IMG/VR virus record: IMGVR_UViG_3300009094_000001 | Location: 1 to 64,000 of that record | Reading direction: 5' to 3' (one strand) | DNA: 64,000 nucleotides | Origin: a virus | Shown: piece by piece, positions 16,826 to 24,466 of the stretch | Position numbering within the stretch: the stretch's first letter is position 1 | How the letters are laid out: each line of letters starts with the position of its first letter | Program-made: the position numbers and the translations under genes | Notes under the pieces: model-generated | Database searches by the model: none | Told to the model about the DNA's origin: nothing | Seen by the model: only the letters and a program-made list of their open reading frames with translations

Positions 16826-17473
16826 ATGTCTGAATACTACAAACCAACAGAAGATTTGAGATTTGAGCCGCTGAATGGCGAGGAAGAGCGGGCGCTTTTC
16901 GACGCCGCGCGCTCCGGCTGCGAACACGCGAAGGAATTCATTATCCGAAGCCATCTTCTGTTTGCCGCCAAAGAAGGACGCCGCTGGGCGCGCGGAGGAC
17001 TGCCCGAGGACGAGGTGATATCCGCCGCGAACTTTGCGCTGATGAAAGCTTACGAGGCGTTCGACCACACGCGCGGGAACCGCTTCGCGTCGTTCCTGCG
17101 CCCTTTTATCCGGGGGAGAATCGCGGAACTCTGGCGGGCGCAGAACGTGGTCGGCGAACATCAACGGAAGTTCGTTGACAAGGAAGAACAGCCGGCCGGC
17201 AAGCTTCAAGAGCCGGTGGTTTATCAGGAGGTGGAAAGCGAGGACCACGCACGATTTCTGGAAAAGATGGTCAACGAGGCCAAGCAGGCGGTGCTGACGG
17301 AGAGGGAAAGAATCGTCCTCGACCAACACTTCGGGGCAGGCAAGGAAATGACGAAGATTGCGAAGCAACTCAAGTTAACCCGCGAGCGCATTCGGCAAAT
17401 CAAGGAGTGCGCGCTGCGAAAGCTGAACCGGGAACTGACCTTGCGCATGAAACTTGCGGGGGTGCAGAGATGA
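16826..17473 (+). CDS. Phage sigma70-family sigma factor (regions 2 and 4)
   Basis: A 215-residue protein. Region 2 spans about residues 20-105 (DAARSGCEHAKEFIIRSH, then DEVISAANFALMKAYEAFD and FASFLRPFIRGRIAELWR). Region 4 near the C-terminus has LTERERIVLDQHFGAGKEMT and the recognition helix LKLTRERIRQIKECALRKLN, a clear sigma70-type -35-binding HTH. There is no region 1.1, and region 3 is reduced to a Glu-rich linker. The start may be the GTG at 16820 or the ATG at 16826. It is the best candidate to direct host RNA polymerase to the class A promoters: region 4 would explain the shared TTGAC, and a divergent region 2.4 the ACCTTT. Confidence 0.88.
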   Translation: MSEYYKPTEDLRFEPLNGEEERALFDAARSGCEHAKEFIIRSHLLFAAKEGRRWARGGLPEDEVISAANFALMKAYEAFDHTRGNRFASFLRPFIRGRIAELWRAQNVVGEHQRKFVDKEEQPAGKLQEPVVYQEVESEDHARFLEKMVNEAKQAVLTERERIVLDQHFGAGKEMTKIAKQLKLTRERIRQIKECALRKLNRELTLRMKLAGVQR

Positions 17474-18003
17474 GAATCCTCGCGCTCGATTTAGGAACGA
17501 TGACCGGATGGGCCATCTCGGGATACCATTTCAGCGCCGTTTTTGCTGGGACGTGGGTTCTTGAAACCCCGCGCGGCATGCGCTACGCAAAAAAGCTGCG
17601 CATGGACCGGCGGCTAGACCCCCGGGTAATGGCGCTGGTGAATCACCTTGGGGAAGTGCATCGGAAAACCCCGCTTGATTACATCGTGTTTGAGGACGTG
17701 CGATTCGCGAGTTCGCAGGCTCAGGCCCACCTTTGGGCAAGCTTTCGCGGCGCGGTCTGGGCGTTCGCGCACCTAAACGGGATTCAGACGGAGTGCCTCG
17801 ATACCGGCAAGCTGAAAATCTTCGCGACCGGCTCCGGTTCCGCAGACAAGCCGGCAATGTCGGCGGCGCTTGTGCGGCAATTCCCGGGCGTCTTCGCGCA
17901 CGAAAAAGGGCTTGTGAAACACCGCGAAACGGGGACCTTATTGGGAGACGACGCAGTCGATGCCATCCACCTTTTGAATTGGGCTCAGTCCATCCTGAAA
18001 TGA
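17470..18003 (+). CDS. RuvC-like Holliday junction resolvase
   Basis: A 177-residue RNase H-fold protein with the expected acidic quartet: Asp7 in LALDLGTMTGWA, Glu75 in IVFEDVRF, and the C-terminal GDDAVDAIHLL (Asp160/161/164). Size and motif order match RuvC/phage resolvases. It probably resolves recombination or replication junctions before packaging. It overlaps the sigma gene by 4 nt. Confidence 0.82.
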   Translation: MRILALDLGTMTGWAISGYHFSAVFAGTWVLETPRGMRYAKKLRMDRRLDPRVMALVNHLGEVHRKTPLDYIVFEDVRFASSQAQAHLWASFRGAVWAFAHLNGIQTECLDTGKLKIFATGSGSADKPAMSAALVRQFPGVFAHEKGLVKHRETGTLLGDDAVDAIHLLNWAQSILK

Positions 18004-18572
18004 AACCGCAACCACTTCCCATACCCTCCCGCGAGTCTACAAGTCACGGACAACTAAACGCGCTGCTGTGCATCACCCAAGCGCTGCAACCCTACCTGAT
18101 ACTTCCGCCGCAGGAGAACATCCCCAAGGAGCCTCAACTCGACGGCGGCACCGTGGCGGCTGCCGCAACAACGTTTATCAAAACCTGCGCCAAGATTGAC
18201 GAGCTGCTCGCGGATTTGTCCCGCTGGAATCTGGAAAGCCAAGACGCGCTTTACGACGCGCTGGTGAGGACGCAGGAACAACAACAGGCATTTTTGAAAG
18301 CCCAGACCGCCGCCGCAGAGTCGATAACGCGCCCATCTTTTCAGCTAAAGCCCGTGCTGGTGCTCGTCGATAACGGCTACGCGGCGGTATACGGGGACTT
18401 GACAACCGGCGCGTCAGTGGTAGGGTATGGGCTCACGCCGGAGCTTGCGTTTGCAGACTTTGATGCTGCGTGGCGTCGTCAGGCAATCGAGCAAAATGTG
18501 ATTTCGCCAGTGGAGCAGCCCGCGCCTCCGCCGGCAGCGCCAGAAGTAAAACCAAAGCGAAAAAAGAAATGA
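18000..18572 (+). CDS. Hypothetical protein with helical core and basic proline-rich tail
   Basis: A 190-residue protein from the ATG at 18000 (ATGA overlap). The longer reading from 17733 lies inside the resolvase gene. The middle is helical with a Gln-rich stretch (TQEQQQAFLKAQTAAAE), then a small beta domain (LVLVDNGYAAVYGDL). It ends with a Pro/Ala linker and a KPKRKKK tail. I do not recognise it. Confidence 0.5.
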   Translation: MKPQPLPIPSRESTSHGQLNALLCITQALQPYLILPPQENIPKEPQLDGGTVAAAATTFIKTCAKIDELLADLSRWNLESQDALYDALVRTQEQQQAFLKAQTAAAESITRPSFQLKPVLVLVDNGYAAVYGDLTTGASVVGYGLTPELAFADFDAAWRRQAIEQNVISPVEQPAPPPAAPEVKPKRKKK

Positions 18573-19870
18573 ATAAACCTTGGAGCAAATACGAGGACGA
18601 AACAATACGGACGTATTCAAATAACGCGCATGCCGCCAGTGTGCTCGGCCGCACAGAAGCGGCGATACGCGGGCGTCGGCAACGTCTCGGGCTCGTGAAT
18701 CCAAAAAATCCAATCAACGAAAAGGAAGTTGTGTCGGAGACCAAGTTCCAACAGGAGAAAGAATCCACACCCTCAACTTTCGAGGAGGACCTCGACACGA
18801 GTCGAAACGAATACTGGAAGCACCAGTACAAGGCCCTCGAATCGAAATACAAGCAAGCCCTCAAGCAAACTTCCGTCGTTGAACAGCTCGTGGAGCGCGC
18901 GGCAGACCTCGCCCCGCTTTCTTATCAGTGCGCCGCCCCGGAAATCAAGCCCGTGCAACATTCCGGGAACCCGCAATCCGCTGTGTTGCTGTTATCAGAT
19001 ACGCACGTCGGCCAAATCGTCAAGCCGAGTCAAACGCTCGGGCTCGGGCTCTATAATTTCGAGGTGTTCCTTGCGAGGCTCAAATTCGTCGAGGATTCCG
19101 TTCGCAGCATCATCGGAGACCACACCACAACCGAAGTCCCGGAGCTGGTGGTTTGCCTCGGGGGCGATATGTTGCACGGCGCACTGAATCACAGCGCCGA
19201 AGCTGCTCAGCACACCACGCTGTTTTCACAATTTTACGGAGCCGGCCACGCACTCGCGCAGTTCCTTCGCAATCTCGCGCCGATTGTGCCGAAGATTCGC
19301 ATCCAAACCGCCGTTGGAAACCACCCCCGATGGGGGCACCAACACAAGATGCCGACGCACAATCGCTACTCGAATCTTGACCACTTTCTTTACGCCTACG
19401 TGCAGGCGTTGACACGGGAGATTACGTCGATTGAATGGCAGCTCGACATGCAGCCGTTCAGTCTTTTCGACGTTCAGGGATTCCGCTTTCACCTCTCGCA
19501 CGGGGACCACCTTCGCGGCGGAGACAAAGCGCTCGGGATTCCGAATCACGCCGTCGGCCGTATGGTTTCTGCCAACGTGCAGCTCTTCGGAAAGCACGAT
19601 TTGCCGGCCCCGCACTACTACCTGACCGGGCACCTTCACCGCGATATCGCGTTGCCGCATGCACGCGGCAGTTTCATCGTCAACGGCGGGTTCGCCGGCA
19701 TCGATGGATATTCGCTGACGGAGGGATTTTCGCCGGTTGACCCAACGCAGACATTTTTCCTCGTGCATCCGAAATACGGCAGGACCGCAACGTATCCGAT
19801 TCAACTCAAGTTCGCCGAAGTGCAGGAACACCGCCCTTACACGATTCCCGAGGGATATGAAATCAACTAA
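18569..19870 (+). CDS. Calcineurin-like metallophosphoesterase with N-terminal Myb/SANT-like HTH
   Basis: A 433-residue protein. Residues 1-42 resemble a Myb/SANT-type helix set (WSKYEDETIRTYSNN ... RTEAAIRGRRQRLG), followed by a coiled coil. The phosphoesterase domain has LLSDTHVG, CLGGDMLHG, VGNHPR, HGDH and TGHLH, all in order. Related phage proteins are nucleases or phosphatases. The DNA-binding N-terminus suggests a nucleic-acid substrate. Confidence 0.8.
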   Translation: MNKPWSKYEDETIRTYSNNAHAASVLGRTEAAIRGRRQRLGLVNPKNPINEKEVVSETKFQQEKESTPSTFEEDLDTSRNEYWKHQYKALESKYKQALKQTSVVEQLVERAADLAPLSYQCAAPEIKPVQHSGNPQSAVLLLSDTHVGQIVKPSQTLGLGLYNFEVFLARLKFVEDSVRSIIGDHTTTEVPELVVCLGGDMLHGALNHSAEAAQHTTLFSQFYGAGHALAQFLRNLAPIVPKIRIQTAVGNHPRWGHQHKMPTHNRYSNLDHFLYAYVQALTREITSIEWQLDMQPFSLFDVQGFRFHLSHGDHLRGGDKALGIPNHAVGRMVSANVQLFGKHDLPAPHYYLTGHLHRDIALPHARGSFIVNGGFAGIDGYSLTEGFSPVDPTQTFFLVHPKYGRTATYPIQLKFAEVQEHRPYTIPEGYEIN

Positions 19871-19878
19871 ACAAAAAA

Positions 19879-20274
19879 ATGAAGTTATTCCACAAAAGCA
19901 AAGACGGGGGTCCAGAGTCCAACGTGACGGGCTACTGGCTTATCGAATGGAAATCGCTATTCAGCATTGCGCTGTTGCGGTTCAGCCACGGGACCCGGGA
20001 GTCCTTCCACAGCCACGCGTTCAACTGCGCGTCCTGGCTGTTGTCGGGACAACTCAACGAGGAATTCAAAAACGGCAACGGTCCGTATTTGATTCACAAG
20101 CCGGGATTCCGGCCAATCATTACGCGCCGGAATCATTTTCACCGCGTGTTCAGTGTGGGAACTTCGTGGGTCCTAACGTTTCGCGGACCGTGGTCAAAGA
20201 CGTGGAACGAGTTTGACCCGCGCACGAACAAAACAATCACCTTGGCCCAGGGGCGGAAAGTGCTGCCCTCCTAA
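19879..20274 (+). CDS. Cupin-fold protein
   Basis: A 131-residue protein with a first cupin motif FHSHAFNCASWLLSGQL (His44, His46) and a second HFHRVFS (His86, His88) with VLTFRGPW. It resembles small phage and bacterial cupins annotated as metal-dependent dioxygenases or sugar isomerases. The reaction cannot be deduced. The start lies behind an A-rich leader (AACTAAACAAAAAA), with no SD. Confidence 0.6.
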   Translation: MKLFHKSKDGGPESNVTGYWLIEWKSLFSIALLRFSHGTRESFHSHAFNCASWLLSGQLNEEFKNGNGPYLIHKPGFRPIITRRNHFHRVFSVGTSWVLTFRGPWSKTWNEFDPRTNKTITLAQGRKVLPS

Positions 20275-20278
20275 ACTT

Positions 20279-20584
20279 ATGTGGACCCGCGAAACTGCAT
20301 TTCAATTCCTCGAACCGCTCGAAAAATTCCTCGCCGCGAACGGCTATCACTGCGCCCTCGGCGGCGGGGTGATGTATCGAGGTAATTCCGACAAAGACCT
20401 CGACGTTATTGTGTATCCTCACGACCGGGATAACTGCATCTTGGTGGACGTGCTTTGGGAGCGCCTGCACGGCTTTCTATCTCCGCTCAAGTCTTTCAAA
20501 TCCAAAGGAAGCTCCCGCGACAGCAAAGACGTTCGTGTGTTTTACGTATTTCAAGGGCGCATCGATTTCTTTTTCCTGAAATAA
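20279..20584 (+). CDS. Minimal nucleotidyltransferase-fold protein
   Basis: A 101-residue protein. GGGVMYRGNSDKDLDVIVYP at residues 28-47 matches the GG...S-x-x-D-x-D core of the Pol-beta nucleotidyltransferase superfamily, and RIDFFF at the end could provide the third acidic residue. It is close to a stand-alone catalytic domain. Substrate unknown; it could modify nucleotides, RNA or small molecules. Confidence 0.6.
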   Translation: MWTRETAFQFLEPLEKFLAANGYHCALGGGVMYRGNSDKDLDVIVYPHDRDNCILVDVLWERLHGFLSPLKSFKSKGSSRDSKDVRVFYVFQGRIDFFFLK

Positions 20585-20612
20585 TCTCAGGAGCAAACCA
20601 ACCAACCACGAA

Positions 20613-21011
20613 ATGAACAAATACAAAACCCTACTGGCGCTGGCGTCCCTGCTGGCGGTTATTCCTCCGGTGCATGCCGGCGTGAAAGAAATCGGCTCCG
20701 TCAACGGGCTCCGCGTTGTCCGCATCAAGACGGCTGGCGTGTTCTGCCCTAGCACGACGACCATCGTGTGCTACGACCCGAACAAGCCGGGCACCATCGA
20801 AGGCGTCCTCAATTCAGCGGCAGGCCCCGGGTTCGTCCCGGCGGCTGCTAACGCAGGCGGTCTCGTCGGCGCAGCGGCGCTGTTGCGCCCGAACCACACG
20901 ACAGTCAACAACGACGGAGGAAATTCTTCCGCGAATTCGTCGGCTTCTGGTTCCGGCAGCTCCACCACGACCGGCGGAAGCTCTGGCTGGATTCCGCCCG
21001 GACATCGCTAA
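20613..21011 (+). CDS. Exported small protein with low-complexity tail
   Basis: A 132-residue protein. A clear signal peptide (residues 1-22, cut after VHA) precedes a mature part containing two cysteines (FCPSTTTIVC). An Asn/Ser/Gly/Thr tail follows (residues about 100-125). It probably goes to the periplasm or cell surface. A role in host-envelope modification or exclusion is possible but not shown. Confidence 0.55.
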   Translation: MNKYKTLLALASLLAVIPPVHAGVKEIGSVNGLRVVRIKTAGVFCPSTTTIVCYDPNKPGTIEGVLNSAAGPGFVPAAANAGGLVGAAALLRPNHTTVNNDGGNSSANSSASGSGSSTTTGGSSGWIPPGHR

Positions 21012-21019
21012 AAGGCATT

Positions 21020-21187
21020 ATGGACAATTTAACCGGCCCATTGACACTTCTTGTTTGCGTCCTAGCTTCCGCCATAATGGCACGCCTGTCGGTCCGTGAA
21101 ATGATTCGAGACGAGGTGGAAAAAGAAGCCCGGCTCACTAAAAACGGAGAGAAGGACTACGGTTCTTTGGCAGACTGGGGGCTCTAA
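21020..21187 (+). CDS. Small single-pass membrane protein
   Basis: A 55-residue ORF with one hydrophobic segment (LTLLVCVLASAIMA, about residues 8-21) followed by an acidic/basic helix (REMIRDEVEKEARLTKNGE). It follows the exported protein by 8 nt and ends 24 bp before a strong terminator, so it is probably the last gene of the operon. Function unknown. Confidence 0.55.
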   Translation: MDNLTGPLTLLVCVLASAIMARLSVREMIRDEVEKEARLTKNGEKDYGSLADWGL

Positions 21188-21210
21188 AATTCACTTCGAC
21201 GGAGCGTGAA

Positions 21211-21235
21211 CGCCCCATGACGGGGCGATTTTTTT
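21211..21235 (+). terminator. Rho-independent terminator
   Basis: CGCCCC-ATGA-CGGGGCG followed by ATTTTTTT: a perfect short hairpin and T-tract that ends the early operon. Confidence 0.9.
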
Positions 21236-21237
21236 AC

Positions 21238-21265
21238 TTGACGGGGCGGTTTTCTGTAGTAAATT
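21238..21265 (+). promoter_or_regulatory. Class B sigma70-like promoter before a structured non-coding region
   Basis: TTGACG 21238-21243, a 16-bp spacer, TAAATT 21260-21265, directly after the terminator. The first AUG (21267) opens only a 16-codon frame, so the transcript is mostly non-coding until 21510. Confidence 0.6.
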
Positions 21266-21509
21266 GATGGCGTCGGGCAAGTATCAGAGATGCCGCGAGC
21301 CGTCCTCGGAAGAGTGACCTGAGACTGAGATGGGCGCTGCGAACCCCCGACTGTCGGTTCAAAGGCGCACATGCCGGGAAACGTTCCCGGAATTAGGATA
21401 GGATATCTACTTGCGCGTTTACGGCTGGAAGCCGTCGCGTCACGGAGGATTGGGAGATGCTATCGAGGGACGTGTGCCCCTTTGAGCCGACACCAACTAT
21501 AACAAAAAC
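21266..21509 (+). ncRNA. Structured leader or non-coding RNA of unknown class
   Basis: About 240 nt with no substantial ORF but a series of hairpins. GGCGTC/GATGCC is at about 21270-21295 and CGAG/CTCG near 21300. A composite GCGC-GAACC-GAC/GTC-GGTTC-GCGC lies at about 21332-21368. The hairpins CCGGGAA-ACG-TTCCCGG (about 21374-21390) and ACGGCT-GGA-AGCCGT (about 21421-21435) are perfect. It is bracketed by a terminator/promoter pair and leads into the HD gene. It may be a cis-regulatory leader or a free small RNA. I match it to no known riboswitch, tRNA or tmRNA. Confidence 0.55.
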
Positions 21510-21962
21510 ATGAGAACTGAACTTACTGACAAAGCCAGAGATTTCGCAGTGGAAGCCCACCGTGGACAATTTCGCAGAAACCGAACTACTCCCTATATTC
21601 TCCATCCAGCGCGCGTCGCAAAACACCTAGCTTCTAGGGGCGAGTCAGAAAACGTGGTTGCGGCAGCGTGGCTGCATGACGTTCTTGAAGACACACAGAC
21701 CACCGAGATTTTCCTTCGGTCCGCTGGTTTCCCGGACCGGGTTATTCAAGCCGTCGTTGCCCTTTCCAAACGCAAGGGCGAGAATTACGACGAATATTTG
21801 TCCCGGGTGATGTTTGATGCCATCGCCCGCAAGGTTAAAATCGCCGATATCCTTGACAACATCTCGGATTCCCCTACCCCCGGCCAGATTTCTCGCTACG
21901 CCAAAGCCCTGAACTTCCTCGTCAACCACCCCGGGGCCAAAAATTCACCGATTCCCGAATAA
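21510..21962 (+). CDS. HD-domain (p)ppGpp hydrolase-like protein
   Basis: A 150-residue protein with the order seen in the RelA/SpoT hydrolase domain and small alarmone hydrolases: AVEAHRGQFRRNRTTPYILHP, AAWLHDVLEDT (HD with the following ED), and VKIADILDNI. Its length matches the single-domain MESH1/SAH type. It could remove host (p)ppGpp and keep growth active during infection. It lies after the structured RNA and is followed by a separate promoter. Confidence 0.8.
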   Translation: MRTELTDKARDFAVEAHRGQFRRNRTTPYILHPARVAKHLASRGESENVVAAAWLHDVLEDTQTTEIFLRSAGFPDRVIQAVVALSKRKGENYDEYLSRVMFDAIARKVKIADILDNISDSPTPGQISRYAKALNFLVNHPGAKNSPIPE

Positions 21963-21968
21963 AATTAC

Positions 21969-21997
21969 TTGACAGACCGCCCCGGACCGTGTAATTT
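21969..21997 (+). promoter_or_regulatory. Class B sigma70-like promoter, leaderless
   Basis: TTGACA 21969-21974, a 17-bp spacer, TAATTT 21992-21997. The ATG at 22004 follows after exactly 6 nt. Confidence 0.85.
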
Positions 21998-22003
21998 AAC
22001 GCC

Positions 22004-22914
22004 ATGAGCAAAACGAATCTCGTGGCAATTGAGGGAAATACTTACAGAGTCAGGGAACAACTCAAGGCACTCGGCGCGCGTTGGAACGGCGCAAACCGGT
22101 GCTGGATGATTTCGGCCGAGCGCGCGGACGAAGCCCGGGCTATCGTCATCGGCAAACCCGAACCCAAGCCGGCTGTCCAAAAGGCGGACACTAACTGGTC
22201 CGACGAACAGAAGGCGATTTTCGCGTGGTTTGCCTCGGGGACCGGCAATCTTATCGTGCAGGCGTATGCTGGCACCGGCAAAACCACCACCATCAAGGAG
22301 GCTTTCACGCACGCGCCCGAGGAGGGCCGGCTGCTTTACGCGGTGTTCAACAAGAAGAACCAGCGCGAGGCGCAGGAGAAAATCACAGACCCCCGCGTGG
22401 ATGTTCGCACGCTGCACTCCCTCGGGTATTTCTTCATCAAGAACGTCTGGCGCGACGCGAAGCCGGATGACTTCGTGGAAACGGACCGCCTCGTCGCCAT
22501 TGACCCGACCCTGCCCGAGGAGGTTTCCTCGCAGGTGCTCAAGCTCGTCGGATTCTGCAAAAACCTCACGACCGGGATTCCTGAACTGAACGCCGTCCTC
22601 GAAATTGCCGACGCGCGCAACATCTCCGTGCCCGATGACATGGAGCGCGATTTTCCCCCGGCCCGAGTTGCGTCCCTCGCGATTGAAGTGCTCAAGCAAT
22701 CGCTGATTAAGGACCGCTCTGGCCGGGTTTCTTTCAACGACATGGTGTGGTTGCCCGTCGCCGCCGGCTGGGTGAAGCCGACCTTTTCGCTCGTGGTGGT
22801 TGACGAGGCCCAAGACATGAACATGCCCCAGCTCATGATGGCGGAGCGCGCGTGTAAACGACGAGGGCCAAAAAGGTGCTCGTCCGCGCGTGCGGAAAGG
22901 CGGGTGCAGAATGA
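22004..22914 (+). pseudogene. Truncated UvrD/PIF1-like SF1 helicase (N-terminal half only)
   Basis: The first about 280 residues are intact. A small N-terminal domain (VREQLKALGARWNGANRCWM) precedes Walker A AYAGTGKTTT near residue 89, RTLHSLGY, and Walker B VVVDEAQDMN near 266. After AERAC the frame changes character and no motif III-VI region exists. In the -1 frame the last 15 codons before the next gene read AKKVLVRACGKAGAE and stop with an ATGA overlap, which looks like the original C-terminus. The simplest reading is an internal deletion that removed the second RecA domain. A GCGCGTG microhomology lies on both sides. The strong leaderless promoter is retained. Confidence 0.7.
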
Positions 22915-23180
22915 GAAATATCGACATTGCGAAAACCTACATCAAGCACGGAGAAGACTGGTTCTTCGTGTCCACCATCAATCGGGAGTCCTCTGCGGCG
23001 ATTATTCCGTCATCGTGGTATGCCGAAACGATTGTTTGGAGCACCAATGTTGCCGGGGAGAGGCAGGAACTTCTTTGGCAGGGCGACGCCTATTTCGACA
23101 GCATCAAGACTCACCAGCGCGTTGTCGAGGCGCTACACGCTAAGGGTGCGGAGGGACTTAAAGGACCGGACGACGAATGA
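22911..23180 (+). CDS. Hypothetical small protein
   Basis: An 89-residue alpha/beta protein with several tryptophans (EDWFFVSTINRESS ... SWYAETIVW). Its ATG overlaps the residual helicase stop, and it overlaps the next gene by 4 nt. No family is recognised. Confidence 0.5.
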   Translation: MRNIDIAKTYIKHGEDWFFVSTINRESSAAIIPSSWYAETIVWSTNVAGERQELLWQGDAYFDSIKTHQRVVEALHAKGAEGLKGPDDE

Positions 23181-23374
23181 AAACCCCTGCTCACAACCAC
23201 CAGTTTGAAGTGGTGTGGCGAGGTCGCTGGTATCGACTGGGGTCTTTTTCAGACCACATCAGGCACAAAGTTGACCCAACCGGACCGGTGCGGATACTTT
23301 TCGACAAGTTATATAATCGGACTCTCGCGCCGGCTAAAGAAATCCACATTCCCTCAAACCCATTACCAAGATGA
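23177..23374 (+). CDS. Hypothetical small protein
   Basis: A 65-residue protein, beta-rich start (FEVVWRGRWYRLGSF), followed by a basic tail. It is coupled to both neighbours by 4-nt overlaps. No motif is recognised. Confidence 0.45.
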   Translation: MKTPAHNHQFEVVWRGRWYRLGSFSDHIRHKVDPTGPVRILFDKLYNRTLAPAKEIHIPSNPLPR

Positions 23375-23571
23375 CTAAGAAAGCTCTTATCTCCCGTCTC
23401 GAAACGTTGCAAGGTGATTATCGGAAGCGAAGTCGGGAGTATTCCCGCGAAGCCGTTTTTCAACGAAAAACCTCACACCCGTTCGAGGCGAACCGGTATG
23501 AAGGAGTCGCGATGGCGAGCCGGTGGGTCGCCGAGGATTTGGAAGAACTCCTCGACTCGGTTAGAGGATAG
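23371..23571 (+). CDS. Hypothetical small helical protein, last + gene of the early region
   Basis: A 66-residue, highly charged, probably coiled-coil protein (ISRLETLQGDYRKRSREYSR). Its 3' end overlaps, tail to tail, the end of a minus-strand gene (23561-23731), marking the junction of the early and late transcription units. No terminator hairpin is visible there. Confidence 0.5.
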   Translation: MTKKALISRLETLQGDYRKRSREYSREAVFQRKTSHPFEANRYEGVAMASRWVAEDLEELLDSVRG

Positions 23572-23731
23572 TCCGGCTCGGGTCGTTCGGCACCTTGTCG
23601 TTCGCGCGGTCGAGGGCCTTCTGGCGCTCCGCCTCTTCATCGATGGCGTAGTTGAAGGGAGACGACGGCGCGGGATTCGGATGAACGGCTGTCGGAGTTT
23701 CGGGCTGGAGTTTGTTGTTTCGTTCTGGCAT
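23561..23731 (-). CDS. Small hypothetical protein at the end of the late region
   Basis: A 56-residue ORF, proline/asparagine-rich at the start and helical afterwards (INEEA-like acidic segment then RQKALDRANDKV). The ATG lies at 23731, a few bases after the stop of the upstream late gene (23735). It is short but consistent with the operon. Function unknown. Confidence 0.4.
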   Translation of the reverse strand: MPERNNKLQPETPTAVHPNPAPSSPFNYAIDEEAERQKALDRANDKVPNDPSRTIL

Positions 23732-23734
23732 AGG

Positions 23735-24307
23735 TCAAATAACGTTTTTTAATACGGAGTTCAAGATTCTCCCGCTGCCGGGAACTGCGCCCGAAGTAGG
23801 GGAACCAATCTGCAAGTTTGCCGCCCGCTTCGTCGCGAGGGATTTCTGTGCCGCACTCGACGGAGGGCTGCCGGCAGCAACTGGAGCGCCGGGCAAAGTA
23901 GACGGCGGCTGGCCGGAAATCGCACTCTCCGCGCCCTGTTTCACCGCATCGTATTTCGGGATATCCTTCGTCAGCGTTCCGGCCTTGTCGCGTTTCTTCA
24001 ACTCGTCTTGGGCCACGAATGCCGAATTATACAACACTGTGGTTTTCCCGTCGGTGCTCTTGTAGAATCCAATCCCAGACTCCTCAAGCGGCTTGACGTT
24101 CTGCACCACGACCTGAATCTCCGGGTCCTTACGCCCGGTTTCCGCCCAGACGGCCGGCGGCGCGCCGTTCAGGATTCCCAGCATGACGGGTAATTCCAAG
24201 ACCGCGTCAGGGATTCCGGCGGTTGATTCTGAGTTCGCGGGGGGCTCCTGCGGAGAGGCGAGGATATCGGTCTCGGTCGGCAGGGAGTTGTTAACGGGTT
24301 CGGCCAT
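23735..24307 (-). CDS. Hypothetical late protein, disordered
   Basis: A 190-residue protein rich in Pro, Ala, Ser and Glu with a small ordered middle (EIQVVVQNVKPLEESGIGFY). It sits at the end of the structural region and has its own class A promoter with a 4-nt leader, so it is probably made late and may be a virion-associated or chaperone protein. No family is recognised. Confidence 0.5.
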   Translation of the reverse strand: MAEPVNNSLPTETDILASPQEPPANSESTAGIPDAVLELPVMLGILNGAPPAVWAETGRKDPEIQVVVQNVKPLEESGIGFYKSTDGKTTVLYNSAFVAQDELKKRDKAGTLTKDIPKYDAVKQGAESAISGQPPSTLPGAPVAAGSPPSSAAQKSLATKRAANLQIGSPTSGAVPGSGRILNSVLKNVI

Positions 24308-24310
24308 ACA

Positions 24311-24466
24311 TTAAGGTCCAGTTTTTTGCTCGCCGGTCAAGGAAAGCGTTTCGTCCTCTTGCGGGTCGGCTGGCGGAAGTATCGCCCGCGCGCCCGAGAG
24401 TAAGAGTTCCATTTCCTCGGGGGATAGCCCGAGGTCTTCGAGTTCAATTGCCTTTTTCGGGGACAT
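24311..24466 (-). CDS. Small acidic hypothetical protein
   Basis: A 51-residue acidic protein starting MSPKKAIELEDLGLSPEEME. A good SD (AGGAG) lies 8 nt before the ATG at 24466, and the gene overlaps the end of the 2022-residue gene. The longer frame up to 24673 is antisense-like and rejected. Function unknown. Confidence 0.5.
   Translation of the reverse strand: MSPKKAIELEDLGLSPEEMELLLSGARAILPPADPQEDETLSLTGEQKTGP
24312..24340 (-). promoter_or_regulatory. Class A phage promoter (TTGACC-N17-ACCTTA)
   Basis: On the minus strand: TTGACC (24340-24335), a 17-bp spacer ending CTGG, ACCTTA (24317-24312), then 4 nt to the ATG at 24307. It lies inside the 3' end of the small gene 24311-24466. Confidence 0.75.

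Noticed and set aside
21266-21509. tRNA or tmRNA in the structured region
   Set aside because: No 7-bp acceptor with CCA, no T-arm of normal geometry and no tag reading frame could be fitted.
22868-22914. Programmed -1 frameshift at CCAAAAAGG in the helicase gene
   Set aside because: Even after shifting, only 15 residues follow and the helicase second domain would still be missing, so deletion explains the data better.
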